Shown one piece after another: positions 39,983 through 53,224 of a stretch of 64,000 nucleotides of DNA. This DNA is from Lethocerus indicus (Eukaryota > Arthropoda > Insecta > Hemiptera > Belostomatidae), in NCBI GenBank assembly GCA_019843655.1, contig JACDQD010000005.1:7405575-7469574 (forward strand). Reading direction: 5' to 3'. The notes below the pieces were generated by a model, which did no database searches, was not told the origin of the DNA, and worked only from the letters and a program-made list of their open reading frames with translations. Each line of letters opens with the position of its first letter. The stretch's first letter is position 1. The position numbers and the translations under genes were made by a program.

Positions 39983-42900
39983 ACGATTATATTAACAATT
40001 TAATTAACAGCAAACTGTAACCATTATTTCTGAATTAATTTTCCATTAATTACCTACACGGTTGATACACTAATCGGCTCTTAATTTAAGTCTAATCGAG
40101 TATTGGAAAAATTTGGAACAAATACTAGGACTGATTGGTAGACTGGACTGGTGGTCAGTATAGACTATTGCAGAATTCTAAAATCGATACAGGCGATAAT
40201 TTCGGAGTTCATTATATACAGCCACTAAAATATAGATTCGCAAAAACACAACTAAGAGGGAAAGGCCAGACTGATCGACAAATCAAAACAAATTAAGACT
40301 TTCTGTGAAAGGGAAAAAACTGTTATCCGTGCACTTACCAATCAGGCTGTACCGGACGAGCATGCAACTCTTATATATGCAAATTTTCCAACTGATAAAA
40401 TGCAAAACTTCACTTTAAATCGTTGGTTCCTGCATTAACAGGTCAGGGTTAAATACAAACAAAAGGGGCCTTATTGTATTTTTTATTGCGACCACGATTC
40501 CCTTCATTTTGTCTTAGTTTAATCGTTATATATAAAGGACTGTATTTTATTAATGATCTTATATGCTTAATTAATTTCTTATAGAAACAAAACATAATAT
40601 TAAATACCCTATGCTAAAATTAAATTCAAGAGACTATGATTTGCGAATCAGAAAAGTTTTGTTTGATGTTTCGTTTTTAATGGTGAAGACATTAGCTAGG
40701 CAATTATGACTGAGCAAACAGGAGTATTTGTTTTTAAATGCACAACATGATAAAACCAAGTTCGTTTAGAAACTTACCAAAACGCAACGAATTTTGTAGG
40801 CAATGCTTCAAAGATCGTCACTCACCTGAAAAAGAAAAATATTTGTTAACTAAATAAAAAAATATTACACAAATTTCTAATATTCAGTTTTACTGTTAAA
40901 AAATCGAAGACCGAACTTAATGTTCAATATAAGACCGCACTTCCACCACCAATCTAAAAATGCTGAAATGTCCACCGAAGCATTTTTCCTCGTCATTAAA
41001 ATTCGTCATTAAAAAAATAACCGCCGAACGATGGATCGAGGAGACTCGTAAACAAATTAAGGAGGCTCAAATGAATTGGATCGTTTTCGGCTCAAAATTT
41101 AAGAGCAAGTGCATTATCATGGTCCTGCAGTCCAATCTGAATGCGGGCGGCAGACATTACGGCCAATAAACCCGACCGTGTAATAGCCAGGGGCCATTTT
41201 ACCCCGACAGTATAACCCTTCAAATAGACTGTCCACAGCGGCACACCCAACGCACTTATTAAAACCGTGAATCATCACCACTTACTTAACAACACGAATG
41301 GTATTAATAATTTCAGAAAACTTCCAAATTAAAACTATCAAACGGAGGAAATAATAAAATGCTATTCGCGCAGAGAAATTCAATAACAAAACAGTAAAGT
41401 GTCCGAACTAATCGAGAAACTCGAGAGATTATGATGAAGTAAGATCATTCATTAAGTATTCGCTGCTGCTCTAGGAATTTATTTATTCATTGGGTATACA
41501 GTGTAGCATACGTGAAGGGGACATGCCAGTACTAATTGACGCGATATGTTCTCAAATCTAAAATCTGAGCGCTCAAGGTAAATACTGCGAATTGAAGAGC
41601 ATCGGAACACACCTAAATGTGAAAGGAAATTAATAAAGATATATAGTGATAAGTTTGATTTTTAAGGATAAGCACTGTCCATATAAATAATGCCGTACAA
41701 AAATGTCGCATAATCCAAGCTCGCGAAGTGCCCGGGCTTCGGGGGGGTTATAGATATTGTGCAGTAATAGGACTTTTAAAGCTCACACAGCACAGAATTA
41801 CACCAAACTATAAAAATAAAGGACGTGTTAGTGCTAAGGATAAAAAGAGAAGCTCGTACGGAACAAGTTGCATTAATTAAAAACAACAGAAAAAGAGGAA
41901 AAATAAAAACGGTACACTTCATTGCCGGAGTGGAAACGTTAGTCACAGAGAATGCGACAGTTAGGGAGTATTCACAACCGTCTCGGGTACAATAGACTGT
42001 GTGTCCAGGGGCCGCCGGGGGACCCATCAATGTTCTCGATAATATTCTAAAAAACCTTTATGGCTCTGAATTATTCATAAACGGCGTCGCCAAAAAAAAA
42101 AAATAAGTACGGCGGCCCCGACCTCAGAAATATCGGCTAACGGCCTCTCGTCCCAACTATGAATATTTACTCAAGAACCTCATCCGTCGCCGGAATATAA
42201 CGAGAAGTCGTCAAAAGGGAGCCAGCCTAGAAAAAGGGGATATTTGACGAGCCGGCGGCGCCGATTTGAATGCTTACGACCGAAGGTAAATATCGCGCCT
42301 CATCTAACAAGTAAAAGGGCAATCGTAGTTTGAATAATTTCATTGGAATGCTTCAGAAATTTGGTCCTAAGAAATGTATAATCTAATCACTCGTGGAATT
42401 TTGTAGTTTCCTCTCGCATACTTGGCTCATTAGTGCCAATCAAGCTACTAATTTAATACAGTCAATACTTCTGTAACTCATTTCATATTTCTCCATCCTA
42501 TGTTTCACCTCTCTAGCTCGATAAAGTCGTATTTGAAGTACTGTCTTAAAAAATAATAATTCAACTTTATAATTAAAGCCATTCAAACAAAAATTTTCGC
42601 AACATATAACGCAATAAATTCTAAAATATAACGGTTAGCGAGTCTCTGGACTTCACACGATGGAACTTATACCTTTTTGGGGGTGGATTTGTCCGCAGAC
42701 TGCAAATGTATAATTTTGTCCCGGTCGTCGAAGACTGGACCAACTGTAAGAGGAGGACTGAATTCTTAAAACCGGCCTATGCGGTAGGAAATCGATACCG
42801 ACCGCAACGATAGTCGTCGGCTTGCCGCAGTCTGACACGTGTCCGCTCCACCTTTTTTTTTTAGTTAGTCGTATTCATTTCAGAAAAGATCAGATCTGAC

Positions 42901-45900
42901 CTCCTATTTGGGACAATCAACAGACCTGAAGGAGAAACCCCCTAAGGTATGGATTATTATATCCGGTCTTAAAGTGAAGACATCATCAGAATATAACACC
43001 TGAAATATATGTACCTACAGACTAAATATGTCAAGGAGCAATCGTATGGAGCCCCCAGGAATAATATTTTTGTTCTGTGATATAGTGCCATTCAAAATAA
43101 CGATCTGTTCAAAAATTACTTTCCTGTTCAACTGAGCTCATTCTTGCCGTATGTTTCTCCAAGTGAACCTTCGTTATGGTTACTTTTTCTCATTACCCAG
43201 CGAATTAAAGCCATCAAGAGATTCAAGTTTCGCCACGAGGCGTCCGCGTTGTCTGCTGATGGCGAGAGGAACCCTGCGCCGATTTCTCCACTCCAAGACC
43301 ACAATATTTTCCTCCACTCAGATAACTTAGGAACACACATTTTATACTTATTGTAAGGTAAACTTCTATTTCTATACAACCCCAGCCCCACCCTAATAAA
43401 CCCTATAAAGTACTAGATATCGATATATGAGCAGTTAGAATATCCCTTCTATTGGTTCATTTCGCTTCATACCAAGTCTTAAAAATAAAAAAAACCATTA
43501 AAACTGACGCAGGCAACTGAAGCACTGATTTCATTTCCCAGATTCCTATGCGACACTATTTATACAAATAAACGTGAAAATCGACAATGAAAGTAATCTT
43601 TTTTCCATTAAGTATATCGGTAAGAGGCAATTTTCGAAAAAAACCATAGCGATATAGTCCCGTATTGGCACGCAATGTGGTTGTAGAATTTGAAAAAGTA
43701 AAGTAAAAATCATATGTGCATGCGTGACTTATCTCGGCTTATCGGTCGACCAAATCCGAATCGATTAAATACCGAGCTTTCAAACACACACAAAACGGGG
43801 GAAAAAAATAATATGGAAGGCGTTCGAGATTGTAATCGTACCACCTTAGGGGAGAAAATTCGAATTGCCTCCTTGTACGATTGGGCCCGATTTTAATAAC
43901 TGGGATTTGCTACCACCAGTCGCGTTCCAGATTCACAACCTCAGGGCGACGTACACAATGCGGTCCATACATTTTATAAACAAAAACAATTTCAAGAGAT
44001 AAAAACCCACGATACCCTGTGTAACGGTGACAACCGTAGAAACACCAAACAATTCAATGGTAGTTAACTTGAAGATCGAAGAAGAATCAACCTTTAGTAC
44101 GTGTTTTCGATGACCGACGAAACTTCGAATGAATAACTGTAAAACCGCTATTATTTATTTGTGCTGAATAAGTAAAAACTGGAAAATCATTTTTTAAATT
44201 CCGCGTTCCGACATTTCAAGGGTATTGGCAATCGGTAAAATCTTAATATCCGATTTTTCATAATCAATTGGATGACGAAGAAATAACCAAAGGTAAATAG
44301 GGAAATGAAAATTAAATAGCGAGGGAGAAGGAGGTAGAAGGAAGAAATAATCAATTATTAATAACGTCTAGTAGGGCCGGCGGACCTCTGTGGCGATAAA
44401 CTGAAGAGGGGGCGGCGTTGACACTCCACATAATTAAGAGAAATGATGCTCACCCCACTCTTTCTCCGTATTTTACTTTGTGCAACCAACACACAATTCT
44501 CAACATCACCGCCGCTCCCTGCTTGAAAATTGTGAGCCCGCCCCCACCACCCTATTACTTTCCATTTTTGTCCCGTTCCCAAATGGCGCATCGGACATCT
44601 TTAATTTGCATAACTAACCACTTTATTTTGCCGCGAAGAAAAGTGTCAATTCTTCTAACGTACGATGCCTTTTAAGTGTCTGCGAGTGCTTCAATTGTAG
44701 ATATAATGGCGAAAAATATTGGTTATCTAACTAGACTATTGGCGGCGGGTGCATTAACTGCACTCAACAGACAGAATAATTACACGCCAACATATAACAC
44801 CGCAATATTTAAAAAAATTCTCTTTCCTGTAAGAAATAACTCTTATAAGATGTTCACGAACTTATTCGTCACAAGGGTATATGAGGAAATAGGTGATACG
44901 AGTATATGCAACAATGTTTTTACTGCGCAACAATAGCGGTTAGCTGCAAGAACATCGATTAGAACGCACGTTGCTAAGTTACTCATCAAACTAGTTGAAA
45001 AACCGGCATTTATACGGCATAGTCACATTCTTGGGCATAAATCCCGGTTCTGAGTTGTAATGATATGATTTAACGCCCCGTATCAGTGCAAGGCTTCGTA
45101 CTAATTATAATTATACGGGCAGACGTGTTGTGATGTAATTTAACCTATTCTATTCAACCGTGCGAGTCTACCGTCTACCTTTTCAATCTTAAAGTGCTAT
45201 ACATAATTATTTTAAAAAAAAAATGATCACCATATGAACAGAATACCTCCGCCAGACGTACCACAGGAAAAAGTTTTTCTCAATTTCCCTATCCCTCTAG
45301 AATCCCATTAATTTACGGACGTATAGAAAGGACTCGCTTATGGATTTTTGGCTTCAGCATAGAAACCGGATACTGCAGAGGAGGGGGGCGTTTCCCCTTC
45401 TTAGCCTACAAATTTTCGGGGTCTCATCCCAACGTAGGGGCGGAAATGAAGGGGACGTACCGTGCGAAGGGGACCATACAATGCGATAGGGGTAAGGAGC
45501 TGCGAAGCGAAAATAAATAATACTCGACCGGAGTAGACCAGATTTGCATCTCAACCAGAATGCAGTAACAGCGATGAAGTCCAACGCTTCATGGAAGGGG
45601 GTTTCATAATTAAGGGGTGAGGTGGAGCACTGCGCCACGGTATTGCGGCTTGCATGTCTGCCTTCAGTCGACACGCACTACCCCCCAAACGTTAAGACCC
45701 TTCCAAACTTTACTACTTTTTTTTATTTCCCTTCGTTCCGATACATACTCGCACCCGAGGGTTAGTTGCAGGCTATATATTATAAGAAGGTATTGTTATA
45801 TCTTCAGGAGGAATAAAGAAAAATCCGTAAGAAAAAGACAACTATGCGGTTCTTCAATACTTGAAAATGAAATTGTTTACCTTATTCTTTCTGGTTCTTA

Positions 45901-47480
45901 GTGTCATATTCTGCCTGGTGCCCCGTCCTCCTTATTTATACGAGCCCCACCTCACGACCTAATATCCCCTCCGTCAGAATAATATTCAAGTTTCGAACAA
46001 TAAATACCGTACGGCATACTGCGTACGGTTTATAGAGCGGACGCAATACGTCCCCACTTTCCGTCACCGGCACGCTTGGCCCTTTGAATATCCGCAACGG
46101 CAATAAATTACACGGAATAAACAACGTTTTACTAGGAAGAAGGGGGAAAGGGGAAAAAGGGTAAATGTCAAAAATCGAACACGCTAACCATACTGCGGCT
46201 GAGCGGTGACTTGTACAATCTACCCGCTGTTCATAAATAGCACTGCTATAATAAAGGTATAATGGATCTGCCTTGGTACCGTAGTCTTTATTACACTCAA
46301 GCGTAAATACGGTAGGTGTAATTAAAATAATCTCTCATTGGGGCGAATGATTCGTTAGATCGAACGAACGTCCGTTACAATTCTGTATGGCGTGTCCAAC
46401 ACTTTCGATTATATTCGATCTTCATATTCTGTCTGTGTACATGTAAAGAAGAGAGACTGAGATGGGGAGAGAAACCATGAAAGGTCCTTATTATTAAGGG
46501 ATGACAGCAACGAAACTGTTTCGTTTCTGTTTGGGGATGAGGGCGAACGCCCAGCCGCAATTGATTTGGCGACGGAGATCCACTAAAACGGGCAACCGAG
46601 TGTCGATGATCAAAAGGCTCGCGGACAAAGCTCATAGTAAAATAGGATCAAGTGGCTTCGGTCTACAACCCCGGGGCAAGAAGGTTAACCCGAACCCTAA
46701 TGGCGGCCCTCGACACAGGAAAATTGACTAATCTACGAGCGCCCTATCCTCGTCCCACCGACCAAATGCCATTAGTCCCGCTAAGAAGAGCCCGACAGAC
46801 AGGCAAAGTACCGAAGGTCAAATTGACCGCTTAAAATGTCCCATCCTACGTACCTTTCATCCTACTCTGTTTACTTAATTAACGTTTCAACGCTGCAACG
46901 CGATATTGCAATCGATATTGATGGTAACCCCCCGCTACCACACGTACGATTACAAGGTACAATTATACGGTCTGAATTGAGAATATCACAAATAACCACA
47001 CTTATAAGAACAAGAGAGGCATAACTTTAAATTCTATTTAGAATGTTGTATGTTAATATATTATTTATTGAGTTAAAAAGCTGTAATATTGAGCGAATGA
47101 ATAAATAAGTGAAGCAGGTACGGGATGGCACGTGTAAAGGCTTATAGGCCGACACATGTGAATGATTAAAGTTGGAGCCCCCTCCTTAGGTTTTCCCAGA
47201 CCTTGGGGTAAAGAGCCAATATAAGAGAGGTGAGCTGTAACGCAGTCGCTCATTACTAGCCCGCTCTCTTCGTACGAGCACCGTTTTAGTGAAAAAAAGT
47301 GTTTATGAAATTTTTAAAGACAACCCGTTTATTATTTCACTCGCCCATATCTAACTTATATAGAGGTGTAGATAAAATATATCAAGAAAGTGATCATGTA
47401 CTACATCAACACCTCCACTCCCATATTTGATCCGATGATAGACCGATCTCGATTTCTCGCTACCGTCAGTCGCACTAATG
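39983..47480. other. Non-coding desert segment
   Basis: No exon supported. The longest frame, 106 codons at 45354-45674 minus, has no motif. An 8-bp hairpin accgtacg/cgtacggt lies at 46006-46029. Otherwise unique, CpG-containing sequence. Confidence 0.6.
46006..46029. other. 8-bp perfect hairpin
   Basis: accgtacg and cgtacggt around gcatactg. Too short for a small-RNA precursor; possibly a dimeric protein-binding site. Confidence 0.35.
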
Positions 47481-47565
47481 CGTGTCCGCTGCCGATGAAG
47501 CGCCCTCATTCCGTGCAGTAACAATACGCACAGATACGCACGATGCTCCATCGGCAGTGGACACG
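47481..47565. ncRNA. Pre-miRNA-sized hairpin
   Basis: Arms 47481-47501 (starting cgtgtccgctgccgatg) and 47545-47565 pair over 21 bp with two mismatches. Inside the 43-base spacer cgtgc/gcacg gives a further short stem. Overall size and arm length fit a microRNA precursor. The sequence is not one of the conserved insect miRNAs I know, and expression is unknown. Confidence 0.35.
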
Positions 47566-50500
47566 TGAATCATTAATTTACAGACGTAAGGTTGCTGGCG
47601 ATGAAAAACCGCAACCGGTAAAGCATAAGGGAATAAAGAGAGATCGGGGATTTAAATTTCAGTTTCAAAAATCTCGAAGGCGGACATCTTCCCAACGTCC
47701 CTTTGATTTGAGAGCGCTACCCCCGACGGCGGCGAAATCGACAAAGCCGCTATTGTGGCTTCCATACCCTACTCCTCCCCGGGCTCCGGAACAAGAAGAA
47801 GATCCTTCGCGCCTCACTCCCAACACCCTTTGTGAAGAAGTTGGGCGTTTTTAATTTGACTAATGGCCGGACCTCTGATTTAACCCAAGCCCCTTTTTTT
47901 CCTCAGCCTTGTTGAGAGGCGGCGCGGACGCCCCTCGCGACCCGCACCGACCCACCCGCGGCCTTCTTAAGAAACCCTCTGATCATCTGCAGGAGATCCG
48001 GAGAGATTTTCCGCCGGATGATACACCGACACCGGTGAGAGACAAAGCGACATCTTCGAATTTTTAAAAAGTATTCGCCGCTTCTCTTCAACGTTTTTAG
48101 GAAGACGGCCGTCCGTTCTCACTACACGACGAAAGGATAAAATACGCTTCCGGCCCTCATTTTACGGCCGCAATGAAACATAAACACAATAAAATATAAA
48201 GGTTTGGGACACCGTCGCTCTTGCCCCCGATCTCCTAACCCCAATTAATTAAATAATCTTGTGATGGACAGGTAAATAAGATTACGTCAGTTATCTTACT
48301 TAACACAAAGTATCGGTATACTTTGTGCGTGCTCAGCGCTTTTGAAAACAGCCTTACAAGATGGGAACATGGCATTGGAGGAAACTCTTGACTAGGGCGT
48401 TCAAAAGCTTCTTCAGCGAATATCTATTCTTCCCCTTTTATTTATTTTTAGCGATAGGCCGCAGTAGCCTGTTAATAAATGTAAAGTTCACTATACTTAC
48501 GGCAACAAAGCTTCCCTACGGTCCAATATATTTTAACAATCCAACGGTCCATTCGACTAATGGGTCTATAGACCGTACGCTGCAAGCAGTGGTATGAGTG
48601 AGCGAACCTTGTCAAATGTCTACATAAGACAGTTTACCTAGCGTCAGTTTTCACGGTAACATGTGTACTCTACTCCATGAGAGCTAAGCGCCTGATAGTC
48701 CCCCGGAGCGACAGCAATAACAAACAACTCACTACTGGCTGTACCCCACGGTCACGATTGTTCCTGATTTATGGACCCCCCCCTCTTAACTTCGTTTCCG
48801 ACACCTAATTTATGACCTTCAAGTTCCTTGTTCTTCATTCGATTCCTTATTTTGTTCCTTCCGTTTTGTCCCCGCTCCCGCGCTAACTAGTGCCCTACTA
48901 TCTGCAACCTCACACTACATACAAACCTTAAGGTCCTGTAAAACCGCGACCTTACCAATAATACGATAAATTTCATACCAGAATTACAAATCATCCTTTG
49001 GTTCAAACCCTACAGAAGTGACCACTAAGTGGCCATTAAAATAGGGGGAAGCCAGCGGGTTTCTAATCTGTGGTATTCGCTCCTTGTTATTCGTCTTACT
49101 CGAATATAAATGTCGCTTATTGTAAAGTTTAAAAAAATCTAACTGTTTCAAATTAACAATTTGCAGGAAAGCGTGGTCATTTCCCCCTCCTCCGGGAAAT
49201 TTGATAGAAAAAGATATTATATATGTGGCGGATTCACGCTCGCATAAACGGAAAACTACCGTATCGGAAATATAAGAAATGATGACGACGCTGGATGTTG
49301 GGTCGACACGCTACCGCGTATTCCGTGACTGGGTCGAAATTAGGCGCGGCTAAGCTACGAACAATAACCGGCCTCCAGTTAAAAGCCCAATCATGAACCG
49401 ACGATGAAACCGCCAGGCACCGAATGCCCAGAAACGCTTTCAATATAATGACGAGAGATTTCAATTTAAAGATTCAACAAAAAACGCATTATTTTCGCGA
49501 CCGGAAAAGTTTTATTGGTTGTTACTGAAGACGGCGAGAAACTGAAACCGGTGATGATGTCCCAAAACCTCGCGGACTTTAATTTACGTTTTATATTTCG
49601 TCCAAAAATAGTAGGGCCGAAATTAAATACATAAAAAATATAGTCCTCTATGCAGGGCAGACTCATGCTCGCTTTTGAGAAAAAAACGGCTTCGAATTCC
49701 AGCAAGTGCTATTAGTGAATAGTCGTTCAGCATGCTTAGAAGTAAAAATACTGTAAACTAACATAACAATTTATCATTTAAGGGACTCTCTGTCCCTCTC
49801 TTATTTTAAAATCACAAAATTGAAGTAATATTAACAATTAAAAGAACAAAAACATTCAGCATTACTATGTTTAAACCAATTTTTTATTGCTGCCTACTAT
49901 ATAGGACTAAGGCGATATTTCTTCTAATTTGTGACTGTCTGGATTCAAGTCTTAAGTATATAAAATGGGTTAGGGAATGAGAAAGAACAGTACTGGGGCA
50001 CAGTACAGTAACTGTAAAGTGAGACTGGGATTAAAAGGGGAGCTAAGGAGTAGTACAGAGGCGAGCTCTGTCAGCAAACCTCCTCCCCCCCGGGCAAGCG
50101 ATCATTGCAATTAACTCCTAAGCTTCCTCTCGGAACTACTGTATTGCAAAACCCAACGGACATTTGAATACTGCAAACATCATTTGTTTGAAAAAATAAC
50201 CAATAGCCCCTGTCATATTCTAATATAGTGAGATCACAAACAAATAAAAAAAATATATTAGGTTAACCAAATTTCAATTCTATCCCTAATTTCTTGTGAG
50301 AAATAGTTAACTCGGTTTAATCTTTAATATTGTTTCTTTTAAGTGCATTTCGTCGAATCTCACATTCACGCTCTTCGCACAGCATAAACCGTCAGTTACT
50401 AGCAGCATCCGTTGTTCCCCATTTCAATGGGGGACTCATTCATTTCAGAATAACCATGGCGAACCGAACAGATGTAACTGCTGCCATTCGGTGATATATG

Positions 50501-51819
50501 TAACCAAAAAGGTACGCCAAATATGGATCGTTGGCCTTATAAAAAAGAAATATATCTCAAACAAAAAGATCTTTTGTGAGGATGATGACTCATTGATCAC
50601 CCCCAGTGGTATACTATATATACATCTACAATGCGAACAGAAACCGATTTTGCCGTCCTACAATTATAGGATCTTAGAGCCCCCTTACATCGTTATTCCA
50701 TACTGGCTGGATATGTTTCTGTGTATTTTTTCAGTGTATATTTTCGACGGAAAAATATCCACCGGATCTGTCCCGGCAATAAATCAAGCGAGGAAAGAGG
50801 TCTGAAACCGCTTTTCAAGTTCAGGCCTGCAGTTTTTGGGCCGCCAATTTGAAAAGGGGTGCTTCAGTCGTCCCGGGCGAATGAAGCTCATTATTTCGGA
50901 TAAATTGACCCCGGGGCGGGGGCATGGCGGAAGAGCACTTACTTCTTTTTCGCATCGGGACCGGTGTCAAGTTCGTTATTGTAACAGCCCAACCGTCGTT
51001 GTTTTTCCCCGTTATTCTTTTGGAACGGAGAGGAGAGGAAGACAAAAAAATACGGGCTAACCTTTCCTCCCCGCTCTCTCTCTCTCATCCGGTTTTTGTA
51101 AATTGGGGGCCTTCGAAAGGACGGAAAGTAAACCGAGAGGTGAACCATTACGCTGGAAGCTCGAAAGGCCCGCTTATCTCCTCATTTCATGGGCCCTAAA
51201 TTCGCCATTTCTTTTCCTAAGAGCGGAGAAAAATCGCACCCCGGGGTAGACCGAGAACTGAGTAGACGGGCTTTCCCTCTAATATTTTGACAAGGTTCGA
51301 AGAATACCGACCCACTTATAATATATCTGGCATTTTCCTTTGGCGACCCTTACAATATTGGAATGAAATCTGTTTTAATCCGAGTCGACTAGCTCCCGAT
51401 TCATACCCAATAGGCTATAATATAATCAATAAGACACCAGTTGGGTGGCCAGTAAGAGTTTGGAATACAAAACTAGGAAAATCACATCACCCAATTCAGT
51501 TAACAAAGCAAATAACTCCCTTCAATTGAGTCATCCAAATACACCTTAATAAATCAAAGCTCGAGCAACTAAATAACAAAAACAGGTAAAAATTCGTATT
51601 CAAATTAGAGATGGCCCGTTAACAACCGAAATGCGCGGTTGCCTCACTATCGAGAATTATTGTACTAAATTTTATTTTTTAATCTCAGGAAAGAAGTTCG
51701 AAACATATATCAGAACGTTTTAAATTGTAACAGACTCCAATATTAAGCCGGAGAGAAAATAGCTGATAAGGTGTATTATTTTTATAAATAAACAGGAGAT
51801 ATTGTAATAAATGGCTGAC
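47566..51819. other. Non-coding stretch left of the 52-kb exon
   Basis: If the 51820-52182 exon is real this is its downstream intron, beginning with donor gtcagc. GC-rich pockets occur near 47700-48120 and 50820-51060. Frames of 103-104 codons at 47543-47854 plus and 50491-50805 plus carry no recognisable domain. A near-palindrome gttccccatt/aatgggggac lies at 50413-50434. Confidence 0.5.
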
Positions 51820-52182
51820 CTCTTTTTTGATGGTCTCCCCGCTTGTCGCCGACGGGTCCGCTTCCTCACCCTCGTCCTCGGGCTCCGAATAGCTGAGTTT
51901 CAAGACGAAGCAGGAGTCCTCCCTGGACTTGAAATAGCACTGGGTACCGACACTCGCGTTGGGTTCGGCACTGTCCATTTGTACACTCGCGTCCGGTCCA
52001 CTACCGGTCCCTACTCCGGCACCGCTCATGACGCCGGTCCTCTCGTCTTCGCGGGCTGCCGCGTTCGAAAACGGACGAGAAACCGACAATCGGCCAATAT
52101 TGATAAGGGGGTCGGCGGCGAGAAACCGGTTCGCGGATGAACCGACGGAACAGTCGCGAAAGCTGCGGGTGATAACAGACCA
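51820..52182 (-). CDS. Internal coding exon of an unidentified protein
   Basis: 363 bp, 121 codons, phase 0 at both ends, open throughout and much richer in GC and CpG than its flanks. The acceptor is excellent (a run of T and C ending tttcag at 52183-52188) and the donor is gtcagc. The product starts WSVITRSFRDCSVGSSANRF (basic, Ser-rich), then a Gly/Ser-rich middle, QCYFKSREDSCFVLKLSYSE, and an acidic tract SEPEDEGEEADPS near residues 99-111, ending GETIKKE. I do not recognise the family. The basic, Ser-rich start could suit a targeting or disordered N-terminus; that is inference. Partner exons are not identified with confidence: upstream exons would lie above 52.2 kb, downstream ones below 51.8 kb or outside the window. 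The opposite strand is also partly open here, which GC-rich exons often show. Confidence 0.6.
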
Positions 52183-52784
52183 CTGAAACAAAAAAAGGTT
52201 ACAAACATTAGTTAAAAATAGTACACTGCAAGTACAAAGGAGTTACTTCTCCTGGACCAACCTAATTCAACATTATAATTTACAATAATACTCAATGGCA
52301 GTCAGACAAGGGAATGTCCTCAGTTTAAGTTTAGGTTTACCACTTTACAAATTATTAACTCAGTAGAAATAGTTGTAGTTTACACATTTAACACTTTCTT
52401 GGGCTTTCATTAGTCTAAAATAGAGTTTGCAAGTGTACTACATAGTCCAATTCCCTTGAAGTGGTATATCCATTATGAAGAAATATCCTAAACACATTCT
52501 TTAATTTTTCCTTAACTGGATCCTATAATCCCAGTTCACAGAAGTATGCCACTAGCTTTTAGTAAATAATGGAGATCCTATAAATTTGAAATCCATGAAG
52601 GGTAAATTTGGAAACCAAGTAAACTTTGGTTATCCAAACTGTATAAAAATAAGGCATTGTTCTTTTGAACATGTCAGAGCTGCCACTGCACTTTTACTAT
52701 GCATTCCACCAGTAACAAAAATGATAATAGTTCCCCAAATTCTTATCAATTGACTCTATATTTATACACTTCATATAACTCAGG
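52183..52784. other. CpG-free, likely intronic sequence
   Basis: AT-rich sequence with no CpG, immediately upstream (minus-strand sense) of the 52-kb exon and beginning with its acceptor. No coding potential seen. Part may be the body of the SINE-like element whose head is at 52785-52871. Confidence 0.5.
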
Positions 52785-52868
52785 AAACAAAATTCAACCC
52801 AGGATTCAAACCTGAGGCAGCTACTATGTAGGACCCTAATCACCTTCAATTATACATTTAAAGATAAT

Positions 52869-52871
<3 letters not shown>
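52785..52871 (-). mobile_element. tRNA-derived SINE-like head
   Basis: On the minus strand a D-arm-like piece (gaaggtgattagggtcct) is followed by an intact T-arm: stem tcagg/cctgg around the loop tttgaat, with B-box ggtttgaatcc at 52812-52802. A- and B-box spacing fits a pol III promoter of tRNA origin, but there is no anticodon stem or acceptor stem, so it is a relic and not a tRNA gene. It abuts the (TA)n tract at its 5' side. Confidence 0.5.

Positions 52872-52930
<59 letters not shown>
52872..52930. repeat. (TA)n microsatellite
   Basis: About 29 uninterrupted TA dinucleotides between the SINE-like head and the nested inverted repeat. Open frames of Ile-Tyr repeats here are artefacts. Confidence 0.98.
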
Positions 52931-52933
<3 letters not shown>

Positions 52934-52960
52934 GACAATAGACAAATATATAAGAAAAAG

Positions 52961-53010
52961 AATTAATCAAAGTTCTTGTTTTGCAATTAACTTCTATTGA
53001 CCTATGTCTG
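52961..53010 (+). repeat. 50-bp block, first of three alternating copies
   Basis: Starts aattaatcaaagttcttgtt and ends ctatgtctg. Its inverted copy is 53052-53101 and a direct copy lies at 53251-53301. The 41-bp spacer to the inverted copy is mostly the outer tip of the larger palindrome. Confidence 0.7.
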
Positions 53011-53021
53011 ACTATATAAAT

Positions 53022-53127
53022 CAACCACCTGTAGAGTTGTTTGATTGATCACAGACATAGACCATTTGAAATTAATTGCAAAACAATAATTTTGATTAAT
53101 TAAAACAAAATACTTTCTTACTATGTT
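53022..53127 (+). repeat. Left arm of 106-bp inverted repeat
   Basis: Begins caaccacctgtagagttgtt and pairs with 53225-53330. The first 26 bases are identical between arms; the inner part diverges, with one single-base gap. Confidence 0.75.
53052..53101 (-). repeat. 50-bp block, inverted second copy
   Basis: Inverse complement of 52961-53010 with a handful of substitutions. It also forms part of the left arm of the larger 106-bp inverted repeat. Confidence 0.7.
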
Positions 53128-53224
53128 ATACATTTTTAATTAACCATTTAAAACCATTTTTTATTAATTGAAACATAATAAATTGTAATTAATTTGTTAC
53201 CAACAAAATGGTAAACAAATCTTA

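Noticed and set aside
47543..47854. 103-codon plus-strand frame
   Set aside because: It starts inside the hairpin arm, is basic and low in complexity, and matches no family I know.
51811..52140. 109-codon plus-strand frame opposite the 52-kb exon
   Set aside because: It lacks splice sites in that orientation and mirrors the minus-strand exon; GC-rich exons often leave the opposite strand open.
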